64,000 nt of DNA from Dactylosporangium aurantiacum (GCF_000716715.1 NZ_JNYJ01000033.1:30032-94031); one strand, 5' to 3'. Shown: positions 32,352 to 41,529, counted from the first letter of the stretch. The notes: a model not told the origin generated them from the sequence alone. Program-made: numbers and translations.

Positions 32352-33062
32352 TCACGGTGTCCACCGGGCGGCCGTGGTGCGCAGGTACGCGGCGACCGCG
32401 GCCGGGTCGACCAGCTGGTGCAGGTGCAGGCCGGGCAGGTGGGTGACGGCCCAGCCGCGCTCGCGGGCGTCCCGCGCGGCCGGGGTGTAGTGGTCGCTGA
32501 ACCGCAGGTACGCGCACGGCGCCGTGTCCCAGCCGGACGGCACGGGGACCCGCTGGTCGTAGTACGTGAGCGGCAGGCGGGGCAGCTCGGCGCACACGGC
32601 GCGGCGGGTCGGCTCGTCGGGGAACAGCGGCGACGGATCCTCGTCCCACCAGTCGATCCACGGCGGCAGCCGGCCGTCGACGGCGCGGGGGCGCAGCCGG
32701 TCCAGCAGGGCGGGCGCGACGACGCGGGTCGGTCCGGTACGGGCGGGCAGGGCGGCGTCGACGAACACGCACCCGGCCACGGCGTGACCCGCGGACGCGG
32801 CGAGGCCGGCGACGATCACCGGCACGAAGTAGCCGGCGTTGCTGTGCGCCACGACGACGAGTGGGGCGCCGCCCGGCAGGCGGGTCACGGCGTCGGTGAC
32901 CCGCCGGGCGACGGACGGCCAGAACGGCGGGTCGCCGCCGGTCACGCCGAGCAGCGACGGCACCGCCACGGCGGAACCCGAAGCGGTCAGCGCCGCGGCC
33001 ACCGGTGCCCAGGTCAGCGGGCCGACGAGAGGGCTGTGCACGAGCACGAACGCCGCGTCCAT
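32352..33062 (-). CDS. Alpha/beta-hydrolase
   Basis: A 236-residue alpha/beta-hydrolase. The start FVLVHSPLVGPLTWAPVAAA is the oxyanion strand, and the nucleophile elbow is VVAHSNAGYF with Ser in an S-x-x-G setting rather than G-x-S-x-G. The late His may be in LPGLHLHQLVDP. It probably hydrolyses a small ester or amide. It forms a coupled pair with the downstream P-loop kinase. Confidence 0.8.
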   Translation of the reverse strand: MDAAFVLVHSPLVGPLTWAPVAAALTASGSAVAVPSLLGVTGGDPPFWPSVARRVTDAVTRLPGGAPLVVVAHSNAGYFVPVIVAGLAASAGHAVAGCVFVDAALPARTGPTRVVAPALLDRLRPRAVDGRLPPWIDWWDEDPSPLFPDEPTRRAVCAELPRLPLTYYDQRVPVPSGWDTAPCAYLRFSDHYTPAARDARERGWAVTHLPGLHLHQLVDPAAVAAYLRTTAARWTP

Positions 33063-33110
33063 CGGCCCACCGTAACGGCGGGCCGGCGGACGCGGCGTCC
33101 GGACGACGCG

Positions 33111-35369
33111 TCAGGCGACGACGGTCGGGAACCGCTCCCAGACCCGGTGCGCCCCCATCAGCTGCAGCACCTGCGGGAACACCGCCGCGGCCGCGTCGCC
33201 GTCGACGACGCCGGGTGAGCCGGCGACCCCGGCCGCGGTGAGCACGGCCGCGCCGGCGCCCCAGCCGCCGATGGCCTTCGCGTGCCGCCAGCACTCCTCG
33301 ACCATGAGCAGCACCCGCGGGTCGATGTTCGCCGCGGCGGGGGCACCGGCCTTGGCGTCGCGGGCCGGCAGCGCGTCAGGGGCCGGCACCGGCGCACCGG
33401 CGACCAGCAGCGCGTCGAACTCGACCGAGCGTGCGGTCGCGAACGTACGCTGCACCGGCAGGCCGCCGACGATCCCGCCGTGCGGGGCGATCAGCAGCGG
33501 CACCATGCCGGCGGCGAAGACGCTCTCGCGCAGGGCGCTGATGCCGTCGAGGTCACCGTCGGGGTCCACGACGATGCCGACCATCCGGCCATCGGTGGGC
33601 CATACCGCGCCGACCTGCGACAGCGCGGGGCTCGGGGCGGGTTCGGCGAGCGGCTCGGTCGGCTGCGGCGCGGGCAGGCCGAGGCCGGTCGCGACCTGGG
33701 CGCACAGCACCGGGTCGATGTTCGCCAGGCACTGCAGCTGCCGTTCCTTGATCGCCTGCTCGTAGCATTTGCCGAGCTCGAAGGTGTACGCGCGGATGAT
33801 GTGCTCCTGCTCGACCGCCGACATGCTCCGCCAGAACAGCCGGACCTGGCTGTAGTGGTCGTCGAACGACACCGGGTTGGCGCGCACCTTGCTGGCCTCG
33901 GTCACGGTGACCGGGACGTCGAGGAAGGCGTGTTCGGCGTCGCCGGCGACGGAGGGGTTGCCGCCGTCGAGGGAGTTCGGCCGGTACGGCGCGACCCCGG
34001 CGTGCACGGCGTGCTGGTGGAACCCGTCGCGGAGCATGTCGTTGACGTCGGCGTGCGGCCGGTTGATCGGGATCTGCGGGAAGTTCGGCCCGGCGAGACG
34101 GGTGATCTGCGTGTCCAGGTAGGAGAACAGCCGGGCCTGCAGCAGCGGGTCGTTGGTGACGTCGATGCCGGGCGGCAGGTTGCCCAGGTGGTAGGCGACC
34201 TGCTCGACCTCGGCGAAGAAGTTCGTCGGGGTCCGGTTCAGCGTCATCCGGCCGATCGGCTGCACCGGCGCCAGCTCCTCGGGCACGATCTTCGTCGGGT
34301 CCAGCAGGTCGATGCCCTCGAACGTCTCGTCCGGGGTGTCCGGGAAGACCTGAATGCCCAGCTCCCACTCGGGGTGTGCGCCGGCCTCGATCGCGTCGTA
34401 CAGGTCGCGGCGGTGGAAGTCGGGGTCCATGCCGCTGATCAGCTGCGCCTCCTCCCAGTCCAGGGAGTGCACGCCGAGCTTGGGCTTCCAGTGGAACTTC
34501 GCCAGCACCGTCTCCCCCGCCTCGTTGACCAGGCGGAAGGTGTGCACGCCGAAGCCTTCCATCATCCGGAACGAGCGCGGGATGCCCCGGTCCGACATGT
34601 TCCACATGGTGTGGTGCTGGGCCTCGGTGTGCAGGGAGACGAAGTCCCAGAACGTGTCGTGGGCGCTCTGCGCCTGCGGGATCTCCCGGTCCGGGTGCGG
34701 CTTGCCGGCGTGGATGATGTCGGAGAACTTGATGCCGTCCTGGATGAAGAAGACCGGCATGTTGTTGCCGACCAGGTCGAAGGTGCCCTCGTCGGTGTAG
34801 AACTTGGTGGCGAAGCCCCGCGTGTCGCGGACCGTGTCGGCGGACCCCCGGGAGCCCAGGACGGTGGAGAAGCGCACGAAGACGTCGGTCTTCTTGCCCT
34901 TCTTGAGAAAGCCGGCCCTGGTGACGCCCTCCGCGGTGCCGTACCCCTCGAAGACGCCGTGCGCGCCGGCGCCCCGGGCGTGCACGACCCGCTCCGGGAT
35001 GCGCTCGTGGTCGAAGTGGGTGATCTTCTCCCGGAAGTGGTGGTCCTGCAACAGGATCGGGCCCCGCGGTCCGGCCTTCAGCGAGTGGTCCGTGTCGCGC
35101 AGGCGGGCGCCCTGTGCCGTGGTGAGGTAGGCGCCCTGCTGGCCCTTCGCCGTCGGCGGCAGGCCGGTCTTCGCGCCGGTCGGGGTACGGGTGTCGGGGC
35201 TGCCCTGCTCCTGCTTCGGCGGCAGCGGATCGACCGGGGCGGTGGGCTCCTCGAGGGTCGGGGTGGCGCCCCCGGGCTTGCCGGGGATGTCCGGGGTCAG
35301 CAGGTCGACCACCTTGTCGGCGGCGGCTTCTACGGCGTTCTTGATGACGTTGCCGGGCTTGCTGCCCAT
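33111..35369 (-). CDS. katE: Large-subunit catalase (KatE type)
   Basis: A 752-residue monofunctional heme catalase of clade 2. Haem pocket motifs are visible: [18 protein letters not shown] (distal His), the [19 protein letters not shown] stretch, the distal Asn in [11 protein letters not shown], and the proximal region [18 protein letters not shown] with the haem-ligand Tyr. After residue 570 a DJ-1/PfpI-like domain follows ([45 protein letters not shown]), diagnostic of large catalases. The ATG at 35369 has GGAGG upstream. It degrades H2O2 in the cytoplasm. It sits beside the heat-shock pair, suggesting a stress cluster. Confidence 0.95.
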   Translation of the reverse strand: MGSKPGNVIKNAVEAAADKVVDLLTPDIPGKPGGATPTLEEPTAPVDPLPPKQEQGSPDTRTPTGAKTGLPPTAKGQQGAYLTTAQGARLRDTDHSLKAGPRGPILLQDHHFREKITHFDHERIPERVVHARGAGAHGVFEGYGTAEGVTRAGFLKKGKKTDVFVRFSTVLGSRGSADTVRDTRGFATKFYTDEGTFDLVGNNMPVFFIQDGIKFSDIIHAGKPHPDREIPQAQSAHDTFWDFVSLHTEAQHHTMWNMSDRGIPRSFRMMEGFGVHTFRLVNEAGETVLAKFHWKPKLGVHSLDWEEAQLISGMDPDFHRRDLYDAIEAGAHPEWELGIQVFPDTPDETFEGIDLLDPTKIVPEELAPVQPIGRMTLNRTPTNFFAEVEQVAYHLGNLPPGIDVTNDPLLQARLFSYLDTQITRLAGPNFPQIPINRPHADVNDMLRDGFHQHAVHAGVAPYRPNSLDGGNPSVAGDAEHAFLDVPVTVTEASKVRANPVSFDDHYSQVRLFWRSMSAVEQEHIIRAYTFELGKCYEQAIKERQLQCLANIDPVLCAQVATGLGLPAPQPTEPLAEPAPSPALSQVGAVWPTDGRMVGIVVDPDGDLDGISALRESVFAAGMVPLLIAPHGGIVGGLPVQRTFATARSVEFDALLVAGAPVPAPDALPARDAKAGAPAAANIDPRVLLMVEECWRHAKAIGGWGAGAAVLTAAGVAGSPGVVDGDAAAAVFPQVLQLMGAHRVWERFPTVVA

Positions 35370-35473
35370 GTGCGGCACCTCCATGCGGCGGAAAACATGC
35401 AGGTACGACCCGATACCCGGCGCCCAGGAGGGCAAACGCACACATCACGCAAATCGGAACGCGGCGCCGCGCC

Positions 35474-36136
35474 TCATCGCTGCTCGCCGGCGCGGGCCGC
35501 CAGGGCCTGCTCGTCGCGGCGCCGCTGGGTGTGCCGCAGCACGGCGTCGGTGCTGGCGGTGACCTCGTCGACCTGCTCGGCCAGGCCCGGATGCCGGCCG
35601 AGGTGGCGGCGGGCGGCGGCGAGCAGCGCGGGCAGCGCGGCGGCGTCCGGGTCGGCGAGGGCCCGGTGCAGCCGGTCCAGGTCGGCGGTGGCCGCGGCCG
35701 GCGCGTCCCGCAGGCCGGCCACCTGCCCGGCGAGGCGGCGCAGGTCGGCGGTGTTGTCGGCGGCCCACTGGGCGACCGCCCGCACGCCCGCGCGGTGGTC
35801 GCGCTCGGCGCGCACCCGGTCCTCGCGGGTGCCGCCGCCCGCGCCGGCGGCGGGCACGGAGCGCAGGTAGCGGCGCTCGGCGGCCTGCCGGCTGGCCACG
35901 CCGAGGGCCGGGGCGAGCGCCTGCCAGCTGACGCCGGCCCGCCGGGCGGCCTCGATCAGCCGCGGCTCGGTCGCCGCCAGCCGCTCCTGCACCCAGCGCA
36001 GCAGCTCCAGGGCCTCGAGCACGGCGGCGGTGTCGACGTCGGCGGCCTCCTGGGCGGCGCTGCGCTCGGCGACCGCCGCGACCGCTGCCACGGCGGTGAT
36101 GAGCGTGTCCGGCCCGTCCGGAGGGCTGATCGTCAT
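35474..36136 (-). CDS. HSP18-type transcriptional regulator
   Basis: A 220-residue, helical, Ala/Arg-rich protein. The region SWQALAPALGVASRQAAERR looks like a DNA-binding helix pair, as in the actinobacterial 'HSP18 transcriptional regulator' proteins encoded divergently from Hsp20. ATG 36136 is preceded by GGAGAGGGAGG; the frame continues to 36229, but that part lies in the shared promoter. It is predicted to control the small heat-shock gene. Confidence 0.75.
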   Translation of the reverse strand: MTISPPDGPDTLITAVAAVAAVAERSAAQEAADVDTAAVLEALELLRWVQERLAATEPRLIEAARRAGVSWQALAPALGVASRQAAERRYLRSVPAAGAGGGTREDRVRAERDHRAGVRAVAQWAADNTADLRRLAGQVAGLRDAPAAATADLDRLHRALADPDAAALPALLAAARRHLGRHPGLAEQVDEVTASTDAVLRHTQRRRDEQALAARAGEQR

Positions 36137-36169
36137 GCCCCGCGACCTCCCTCTCCTACTTGTCATCAC

Positions 36170-36217
36170 TTCGTTGACGTTTTGGTTGTCATCGGAACGA
36201 CGACGTGGTACAACGAA
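36170..36217. promoter_or_regulatory. Inverted repeat in the Hsp20/regulator promoter
   Basis: TTCGTTG at 36170-36176 and CAACGAA at 36211-36217 are perfect inverted copies 41 bases apart. A direct repeat TTGTCATC also occurs (around 36160 and 36187). The region is AT-richer than its neighbours and lies between the divergent Hsp20 and regulator genes. Confidence 0.5.
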
Positions 36218-36264
36218 TGTAACGCGCATTGACCAAGCAGTCGAGACCCAGGAGGTGGATCACC

Positions 36265-36711
36265 ATGTTGATGCGCAGCGAACCCTTCACCGAGGTCAAC
36301 CGGCTCGCCCAGCAGCTGTTCGGCGCCCCGACCACGGGCACGTGGTCCCGGCCGACGACCATGCCGGTCGACGCGTACCGCAACGGCGACGAGTTCGTGA
36401 TCGTGTTCGACCTGCCGGGCGTCGATAAGGACGCGATCGACATCGACATCGAGCGCAACGTGCTGACCGTGCGCGCCGAGCGGCGCCCCGTCGACCTGGG
36501 CGAGCACGCGCAGGCGACGCTGACGGAGCGCCCCCTCGGTGTCTTCTCCCGGCAGATGTTCCTCGGCGACGCGCTGGACACCGACCGCATCGACGCGACG
36601 TACCACAACGGCGTGCTCGCCCTGCGGATCCCGATCGCCGAGAAGGCGAAGCCGCGCAAGATCACCGTCGGCGGCCACGCCGACCAGGAGCACAAGGTCC
36701 TCAACGGCTGA
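36265..36711 (+). CDS. Hsp20/alpha-crystallin small heat-shock protein
   Basis: A 148-residue Hsp20 protein. The alpha-crystallin domain is at about residues 35-135: [45 protein letters not shown] and the conserved [20 protein letters not shown] with the dimer strand. It is an ATP-independent chaperone that holds unfolding proteins. AGGAGGTGGAT precedes the ATG at 36265. It is divergent from the HSP18-type regulator and next to small stress-type genes. Confidence 0.92.
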   Translation: MLMRSEPFTEVNRLAQQLFGAPTTGTWSRPTTMPVDAYRNGDEFVIVFDLPGVDKDAIDIDIERNVLTVRAERRPVDLGEHAQATLTERPLGVFSRQMFLGDALDTDRIDATYHNGVLALRIPIAEKAKPRKITVGGHADQEHKVLNG

Positions 36712-36750
36712 TCGGGCCCGCCACACGGCAGGACAAGGTGGTGAGCTGCC

Positions 36751-36936
36751 ATGCACACCGGACTCTCCCCCGAGTGGGACCGTGGCTTCGACGAGGCGTT
36801 CACCGACCTCGTCAGCCATGACGACGACCTCGTCCGCGCCGAGTTCACCAGCATGACCCGCGCGACCTGGCCGGCCGGACTCCGTCCGGACCCGCCCCTC
36901 GACGCGGACCCGCGGCACCTCGGCCGGGACGAGTGA
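36751..36936 (+). CDS. Small acidic hypothetical protein
   Basis: A 61-residue protein (HTGLSPEWDRGFDEAFTDLV, then DDDLVRAEFTSMTRATWPAG) without signal peptide. It follows the Hsp20 gene after 39 bases and ends before a strong hairpin, so it is likely cotranscribed with Hsp20. A weak GGTGGTGAG site precedes the ATG. Family unknown. Confidence 0.55.
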   Translation: MHTGLSPEWDRGFDEAFTDLVSHDDDLVRAEFTSMTRATWPAGLRPDPPLDADPRHLGRDE

Positions 36937-36944
36937 CCCGCGCA

Positions 36945-36981
36945 GCGAGCGGCCGACGGCACACCGCCGCCGGCCGCTCGC
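36945..36981 (+). terminator. Hairpin after the Hsp20 operon
   Basis: GCGAGCGGCCG and CGGCCGCTCGC form a perfect 11-base-pair stem with a 15-base loop, eight bases after the stop at 36936. Confidence 0.75.
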
Positions 36982-37067
36982 GCGTGCGGTCCCGGCGACG
37001 GGCGGCGGCCGGCAACAGTGCCACCGGACGTCGGCATGGATGACTCCGCGCTGGGTACACCGGCGGT

Positions 37068-37502
37068 ATGGCTGCACGCAGACAGAGCACGCACGAACTG
37101 GACGCCGAGGAGCGCAACGCCATGTCCGACAGCACGTTCGCGTTTCCCCGGCTGCGCAAGGAACCGCTCAACGACGCCTCGCACGTGCGCAACGCGATCG
37201 CGCGGTTCGATCAGGTCCGTGACGCCTCCGACGAGGAGCGGGCGGAGGCGTTCCGCCGCATCAAGCGGGCCGCGAAGCGGCACGGCGTCGAGATGACCGA
37301 GACCCGCTGGCAGGACCTGGGCAAGCCCACGGCGACGAAGAAGTCCTCGGACAAGCCGCGCACGCCGACGAAGTCCCAGCGCAACCAGCCCCGCTCGGAG
37401 CGCTCCCGCGACGACCTGTACGCCGAGGCGAAACGCCGCAACATCCAGGGCCGCTCCACCATGACCAAGGCGGACCTCATCCGCGCACTGCAGAGCAAGT
37501 AG
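37068..37502 (+). CDS. DUF6582/Rho-N-terminal-like small protein
   Basis: A 144-residue basic protein. The first half has FAFPRLRKEPLNDASHVRNA and IARFDQVRDASDEERAEAFR, the pattern of DUF6582 proteins. A charged linker follows, then a C-terminal SAP/Rho-N-like helix pair (DDLYAEAKRRNIQGRSTMTK, ADLIRALQ) that may bind nucleic acid. ATG at 37068 was used. It lies after the Hsp20 terminator and converges on the FAD monooxygenase. Confidence 0.75.
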   Translation: MAARRQSTHELDAEERNAMSDSTFAFPRLRKEPLNDASHVRNAIARFDQVRDASDEERAEAFRRIKRAAKRHGVEMTETRWQDLGKPTATKKSSDKPRTPTKSQRNQPRSERSRDDLYAEAKRRNIQGRSTMTKADLIRALQSK

Positions 37503-37519
37503 CACGCACCGGCCGGACC

Positions 37520-37549
37520 GCGGGGCATGACGACGCCGTCATGCCCCGC
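37520..37549. terminator. Perfect bidirectional terminator hairpin
   Basis: GCGGGGCATGACG and CGTCATGCCCCGC form a perfect 13-base-pair stem with a 4-base loop between two convergent genes ending at 37502 and 37556. It should serve both. Confidence 0.85.
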
Positions 37550-37555
37550 TCGCCG

Positions 37556-38809
37556 TCATCCCCCGCTCGCCCGCACCGCGGTGCGCCGCGCCGCCCGGCG
37601 CGCGAACGCGGGCGCGTGCTCCGGGCGCAGCCCGACCCCGATCAGGTACGCCGGCACCGCCGACAGCCACGGCACCCGGCGCAGCGCCGCCAGCACCGGC
37701 GCGGGCGGGCCGATGCGCCGCCCGGCGAGCGTCGGCGTGATCAGCGCCCGGTGCATCAGCCGCTGCAGGACCTGCACCGCGACCGTGGGCAGCAGCCGGC
37801 GGGCGCGGACGGCCGCCAGGTCCGCCGGCGTGGGCCGGCCCCGCCGCAGCGGCCCGGCGAGCAGCGCCGCGGCGGCCACCGCGTCCTGCACGGCGAGGTT
37901 GATGCCGACCCCGCCGACCGGTGACATGGCGTGCGCCGCGTCGCCGATGCACAACAGGCCGTCGGCGTGCCAGCGGCGCAGCCGGTTGAGCCGCACGTCG
38001 AGGTGGCGCACGTCGTCCATCGACCGCAGCGCGTCCACCCGGCCGGCCAGGTCCGGCATCAGCGCCGCCAGCTCCCGGCGGAACCGTTCGATCCCGGCCG
38101 AGCGCAGCTGCGGGTCGGTGCCCTTACGGGCCAGGTACGCGACCTGCAGGTACCCCTCGCGCGGGATGATCACGGCGGCCCGGCCCGCGGCGGCCCGCGG
38201 GGTCAGCGCGACGTCGTCCCCCGCGACCCGCGGCAGCCGGAACCACCAGGCGTCCATCGGCACCGGGAACTCCCGCGGCCGCAGCCCGGCCTCGGCGTGC
38301 GCGATCGACCAGCGGCCGTCGCAGGCCACGACCAGCGCCGCGCGCAGCTGCCCGGTGGTGCCGTCCTGCGTGCGGTACCGCACCCCGCACACCCGACCCG
38401 CCTCGCGCAGCAGGCCGGTCACCTCGGTGCGCATCCGCAGCGTGAAGCCCGGCTCCTGCCGCGCCGCCGAGGCGAGCAGGTCCAGCAGGTCCCACTGCGG
38501 CACCATCGCCAGGTACGGGTGCGGCACCCGGAGCCGCCCGAAGTCGGCGAGCACCACGCTGCCGCCGTCCGCGGCGGGCCACGCGACCCGGTCCAGCCGG
38601 GTCTGCGGCAGGGCCGCGAAGTCGGGGCCGAGGCCGAGCTCGTCCAGCAGCCGCTGGGTGGACGGGTGCACGGTGTCGCCGCGGAAGTCGCGCAGGAAGT
38701 CGCCGTGCCGCTCCAGCACGCTCACCCGCACGCCGGCGCGGGCCAGCAGCAGCCCGAGCACCATCCCCGCCGGGCCACCTCCGATGATCACGCAGTCCGG
38801 GTCGGTCAT
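37556..38809 (-). CDS. FAD-dependent monooxygenase, UbiH/PHBH type
   Basis: A 417-residue flavoprotein of the aromatic-hydroxylase (PheA/UbiH) family. Motifs: N-terminal dinucleotide loop CVIIGGGPAGMVLGLLLARA, then VACDGRWSIAHAEAGL (DG motif) and CIGDAAHAMSPVGGVGINLA (GD motif, FAD ribityl and NADPH site). These are cytosolic or peripheral-membrane enzymes that hydroxylate aromatic or polyketide-like rings. Its ATG overlaps the stop of a 30-codon ORF (ATGA), and it is the last gene of the minus-strand NRPS train, so it may tailor that pathway's product. Confidence 0.88.
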   Translation of the reverse strand: MTDPDCVIIGGGPAGMVLGLLLARAGVRVSVLERHGDFLRDFRGDTVHPSTQRLLDELGLGPDFAALPQTRLDRVAWPAADGGSVVLADFGRLRVPHPYLAMVPQWDLLDLLASAARQEPGFTLRMRTEVTGLLREAGRVCGVRYRTQDGTTGQLRAALVVACDGRWSIAHAEAGLRPREFPVPMDAWWFRLPRVAGDDVALTPRAAAGRAAVIIPREGYLQVAYLARKGTDPQLRSAGIERFRRELAALMPDLAGRVDALRSMDDVRHLDVRLNRLRRWHADGLLCIGDAAHAMSPVGGVGINLAVQDAVAAAALLAGPLRRGRPTPADLAAVRARRLLPTVAVQVLQRLMHRALITPTLAGRRIGPPAPVLAALRRVPWLSAVPAYLIGVGLRPEHAPAFARRAARRTAVRASGG

Positions 38810-38898
38810 GACGTCACCTCCGCTGCGCTCCGGCGCCGCCCTGACCTCGAAACTGCGCCCATGATGACCAGCTCCTCGCTCCGCTGCGGGCCGGTCAT
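38806..38898 (-). CDS. 30-codon coupled small ORF, copy B
   Basis: Encodes MTGPQRSEELVIMGAVSRSG followed by a basic Arg/Ser/Ala tail. An AGGAGCGGGG site precedes it. It ends with a TGA that overlaps the ATG of the FAD monooxygenase gene, and its last codons contain GGAGGTGAC, which is placed as ribosome site for that gene. The nucleotide sequence is nearly identical to the copy at 41437-41529. It may be a true micro-protein, a leader that couples translation, or part of a mobile cassette. Confidence 0.55.
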   Translation of the reverse strand: MTGPQRSEELVIMGAVSRSGRRRSAAEVTS

Positions 38899-38945
38899 GC
38901 CCCGCTCCTACCCGCCGGCGCGCGGTCGATGCCGGGCGCGGCGGG

Positions 38946-39707
38946 TCAGCCGCCGCGCAGGGTGGTCTCGATCAGGTCGAAGCCGAGGTCGTACCGGATG
39001 CCGTCGGGGTTGGTGAGCCCGGCGTCGGCGTACCAGGACGGGTCCGCCTCCGGGTGCGGGCCGACCAGCCCGACGTGCCCGGCGCCGTAGCCGGTGACGA
39101 CCGCCGCGGCGCCGCCGGTGTCGTACCTGGCCAGGACCGTCACCGTCGCGCCGGCGCGGGGCCGGAACAGCGCGCCGTCCTGGAAGTACATGTGCCGCCG
39201 CTGCCCCCGCCAGTCGACGCCGACGACCGTGTCGTCCGTGTCGCGGATCTTCGCCTCGGCGCTGTAGATGTACCCCTCGACACCGACCCCGCTCAGCAGG
39301 CCGAACCCGGAGTCGGCACCGGCGAGGTACGCGCCCAGGCAGAACCCGAGGTAGTTGCCGCCGCCGTGCACGAACCCGCGGACGGCGTCGGCGTACCCGC
39401 GCAGGCGGCGCCACGCCTGGCGGACGTCGCCGCCGCCGGGTTGTGCGTACACGGTGGCGTCCGCGAGTGACTCCGCGGACAGCGGCCGGTCCTCGCCCGG
39501 GCCGCAGAACTCGGTCCGGAACCCGCCCGGGGCGCCGCGCAGCAGCGCCGCGACCGCTTCGGAGCAGCCGGCGCAGGCGGCCTGGCCGCGGTAGACGAGG
39601 GCGAGGGGCCGGCCACCGGACAGCATCGCGTATCCGGCGCCGGCCACCCCGCCGAGCACGGCGGCCAACCCGGCGCCCGCGCCGAGCAGGAACCGCCGCC
39701 GGTTCAT
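38946..39707 (-). CDS. BPL_N-domain protein with Tat signal
   Basis: A 253-residue protein. The N-terminus MNRRRFLLGAGAGLAAVLGG is a twin-arginine signal, so it is exported folded or membrane-anchored. The mature part is the class-I glutamine-amidotransferase-like fold found at the N-terminus of some biotin-protein ligases (BPL_N): VYRGQAACAGCSEAVAALLR, VYAQPGGGD, and a nucleophile elbow YLGFCLGAYLAG with Cys, then GHVGLVGPHPEAD near the end. No BPL catalytic domain is present. The ATG overlaps the acyltransferase stop (ATGA). It is a paralogue of 41526-42269. Function unknown; a hydrolytic or amidotransfer role is possible. Confidence 0.8.
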   Translation of the reverse strand: MNRRRFLLGAGAGLAAVLGGVAGAGYAMLSGGRPLALVYRGQAACAGCSEAVAALLRGAPGGFRTEFCGPGEDRPLSAESLADATVYAQPGGGDVRQAWRRLRGYADAVRGFVHGGGNYLGFCLGAYLAGADSGFGLLSGVGVEGYIYSAEAKIRDTDDTVVGVDWRGQRRHMYFQDGALFRPRAGATVTVLARYDTGGAAAVVTGYGAGHVGLVGPHPEADPSWYADAGLTNPDGIRYDLGFDLIETTLRGG

Positions 39708-41440
39708 CGGCCGCTGCCCGGCCCGGCCCCGGGGCGCGCCCGCCGCCTGACGATGCGGCGCCGTCCCTCGTCGGGATCCCGCGGCCGGCGCGCGGCGGGC
39801 CCCTGCCCGGGCCCACCGGCCGCCGGCCCGCCGGACACCGAACCCCCGGCTCCGGCACCACTTGAGACCGCTGCCTGCCCGGCCGGCGCCGCCGAAGCCG
39901 CCGCCGAAGCCGCCGGAGCCGCCTCCGAAGCCGCCGGAGCCGGCTTCCCCGCGGCCGGCTCGGCTGCGGCGGACTCCTCCGGTGCCGAGGCCGACGCCGG
40001 TGCCGGTGCCGGTGCCGGGTCCGGGTCCGGCGCCACCGGCGGCTCCGGGATCGGTGGCCAGACCGCCGGTGGTGCCTCCAGGACCGGCGCCCGGGCCGCC
40101 GGCGGGGGCTCGAGGACCGGTGGCCGCGGCGCCGGCGCGGCCGAGATCGGTGCCGGCGGGGCCTGGCTCGGGACGGTGGCGACCGCGGTCACCACCACCG
40201 GCGCGGGTGCCGCGCCACGGGCCGACACCCACCGCCGGGCCCGGTTGGCCAGCGCCGACACCGCCGCCTCGAGCGGGCCCCGCCCGACCGTGCCCCTGAC
40301 CGCGAGACCGATGAGGACCGCGCCGATGACCTGCACGAGGCAGCCGTTGGTGGCGCTGTACGTGTCGAAATCGGAGTTGATGAACAGGATGTGCGCGGCG
40401 TAGAAGGTCAGCGTCATGCTGCCGGCCGAGGCGAGCGTCACCAGCACGACCGTACACAGCGGGCCCAGCACCCGCCGGGTCACGTGCCCGGCGAGCAGCA
40501 GCAGGCCCAGCACCGCCACGGCGCACCCGGCGGCGCCGAACATGTCCGCCGGGGTGCTGGTGTGCGGGGTGTTGACCGCCAGCCACCACCACGTGTCGGA
40601 CGGCGTGTTGCCGTCGCCGCCGAACGTGAGCAGCTCCTTCGTCTCCGCCACCGACAGCCCGCTGTCCGGCTGCGACTTCCAGATCGCCGCCAGCCCGCCG
40701 AAGCGGTACAGCAGCAACTTGGAGATCGCGTTGGCCCAGACGGCGACGACCGCGCCACCGGCCAGCAGCAGCGCCGCGAACCGCCGCCGGGTCAGGTCCT
40801 GCCGGCCGAGGACGATGCCGGCGCACACGTACGCCAGCCACGCCGGCGACGGGTAGAAGCCGGTGAGCGTCAGCTCGGTGAGCATGCCGACGGGGTCGTG
40901 GACGAGCCGGTCGAACGACGGGTTGTCCAGCTGCGGTGTCGGCAGCCGGGGCAGCAGGAAGTAGTCGGCCGCCGGGCCGCCGGTCGCCAGCAGCAGGCCC
41001 ACCACGGCGACGGTCCGGGTCCTCAGGTACACCAGCGGGATCGCCAGCAGGAACACCACCGCGTAGTACGGCAGGATCACCGCCTTGAGCACCGAGTCGC
41101 CGGCGCACACCAGGAACCCGACCGCGCCGATGGCGACGGCCCTGGTCGCCATCATCGCCGCGACGGCGGCCCGGTCGCCCGCCGCGACCCGGCGGCGGCC
41201 GGTGACGAACGCGATGCCGACGCCGGCGAGCACTGCGAACAGCGCCGCGGCGCGCCCGCTGAACACCGTCGCCGACCAGGTCGGATTGCCGGCGGCGTCG
41301 GCCTCGTACAGGGCGTGCAGTGTGATCATGCCGAGCAGGGCGACGCCCCGGGCGGCGTCGACGGCGATGAGGCGGGGCCGGCCGCGCGGCGCGGCGGCGG
41401 GCGGCGGTGTGGGCGCCACCGGGTCATCGGGCGCGGTCAT
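39704..41440 (-). CDS. HGSNAT/DUF1624-like membrane acyltransferase
   Basis: A 578-residue protein. Residues about 20-390 contain ten or more membrane helices and the N-terminal signature RLIAVDAARGVALLGMITLH typical of the heparan-alpha-glucosaminide N-acetyltransferase/DUF418 superfamily, which moves acetyl or acyl groups across the membrane. Residues about 400-578 form an unusual Pro/Ala-rich tail ending in a basic Arg cluster (RRIVRRRARPGAG), probably cytoplasmic and disordered. It lies in the middle of an overlapping gene train with BPL_N genes on both sides. The likely role is acylation of the pathway product. Confidence 0.78.
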   Translation of the reverse strand: MTAPDDPVAPTPPPAAAPRGRPRLIAVDAARGVALLGMITLHALYEADAAGNPTWSATVFSGRAAALFAVLAGVGIAFVTGRRRVAAGDRAAVAAMMATRAVAIGAVGFLVCAGDSVLKAVILPYYAVVFLLAIPLVYLRTRTVAVVGLLLATGGPAADYFLLPRLPTPQLDNPSFDRLVHDPVGMLTELTLTGFYPSPAWLAYVCAGIVLGRQDLTRRRFAALLLAGGAVVAVWANAISKLLLYRFGGLAAIWKSQPDSGLSVAETKELLTFGGDGNTPSDTWWWLAVNTPHTSTPADMFGAAGCAVAVLGLLLLAGHVTRRVLGPLCTVVLVTLASAGSMTLTFYAAHILFINSDFDTYSATNGCLVQVIGAVLIGLAVRGTVGRGPLEAAVSALANRARRWVSARGAAPAPVVVTAVATVPSQAPPAPISAAPAPRPPVLEPPPAARAPVLEAPPAVWPPIPEPPVAPDPDPAPAPAPASASAPEESAAAEPAAGKPAPAASEAAPAASAAASAAPAGQAAVSSGAGAGGSVSGGPAAGGPGQGPAARRPRDPDEGRRRIVRRRARPGAGPGSGR

Positions 41441-41529
41441 GCCGTCACCTCCGCTGCGCTCCGGCGCCGCCCTGACCGAAACACTGCGCCCATGATGACC
41501 AGCTCCTCGCTCCGCTGCGGGCCGGTCAT
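41437..41529 (-). CDS. 30-codon coupled small ORF, copy A
   Basis: Encodes MTGPQRSEELVIMGAVFRSG and a basic tail; it differs from copy B by one substitution near the middle and the last residue. Its ATG overlaps the stop of the upstream BPL_N gene (ATGA) and its TGA overlaps the ATG of the acyltransferase (ATGA), so all three frames are coupled. GGAGGTGAC inside it serves the acyltransferase start. The whole cassette is flanked by CATGACC on both sides, as is copy B. Confidence 0.55.
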   Translation of the reverse strand: MTGPQRSEELVIMGAVFRSGRRRSAAEVTA

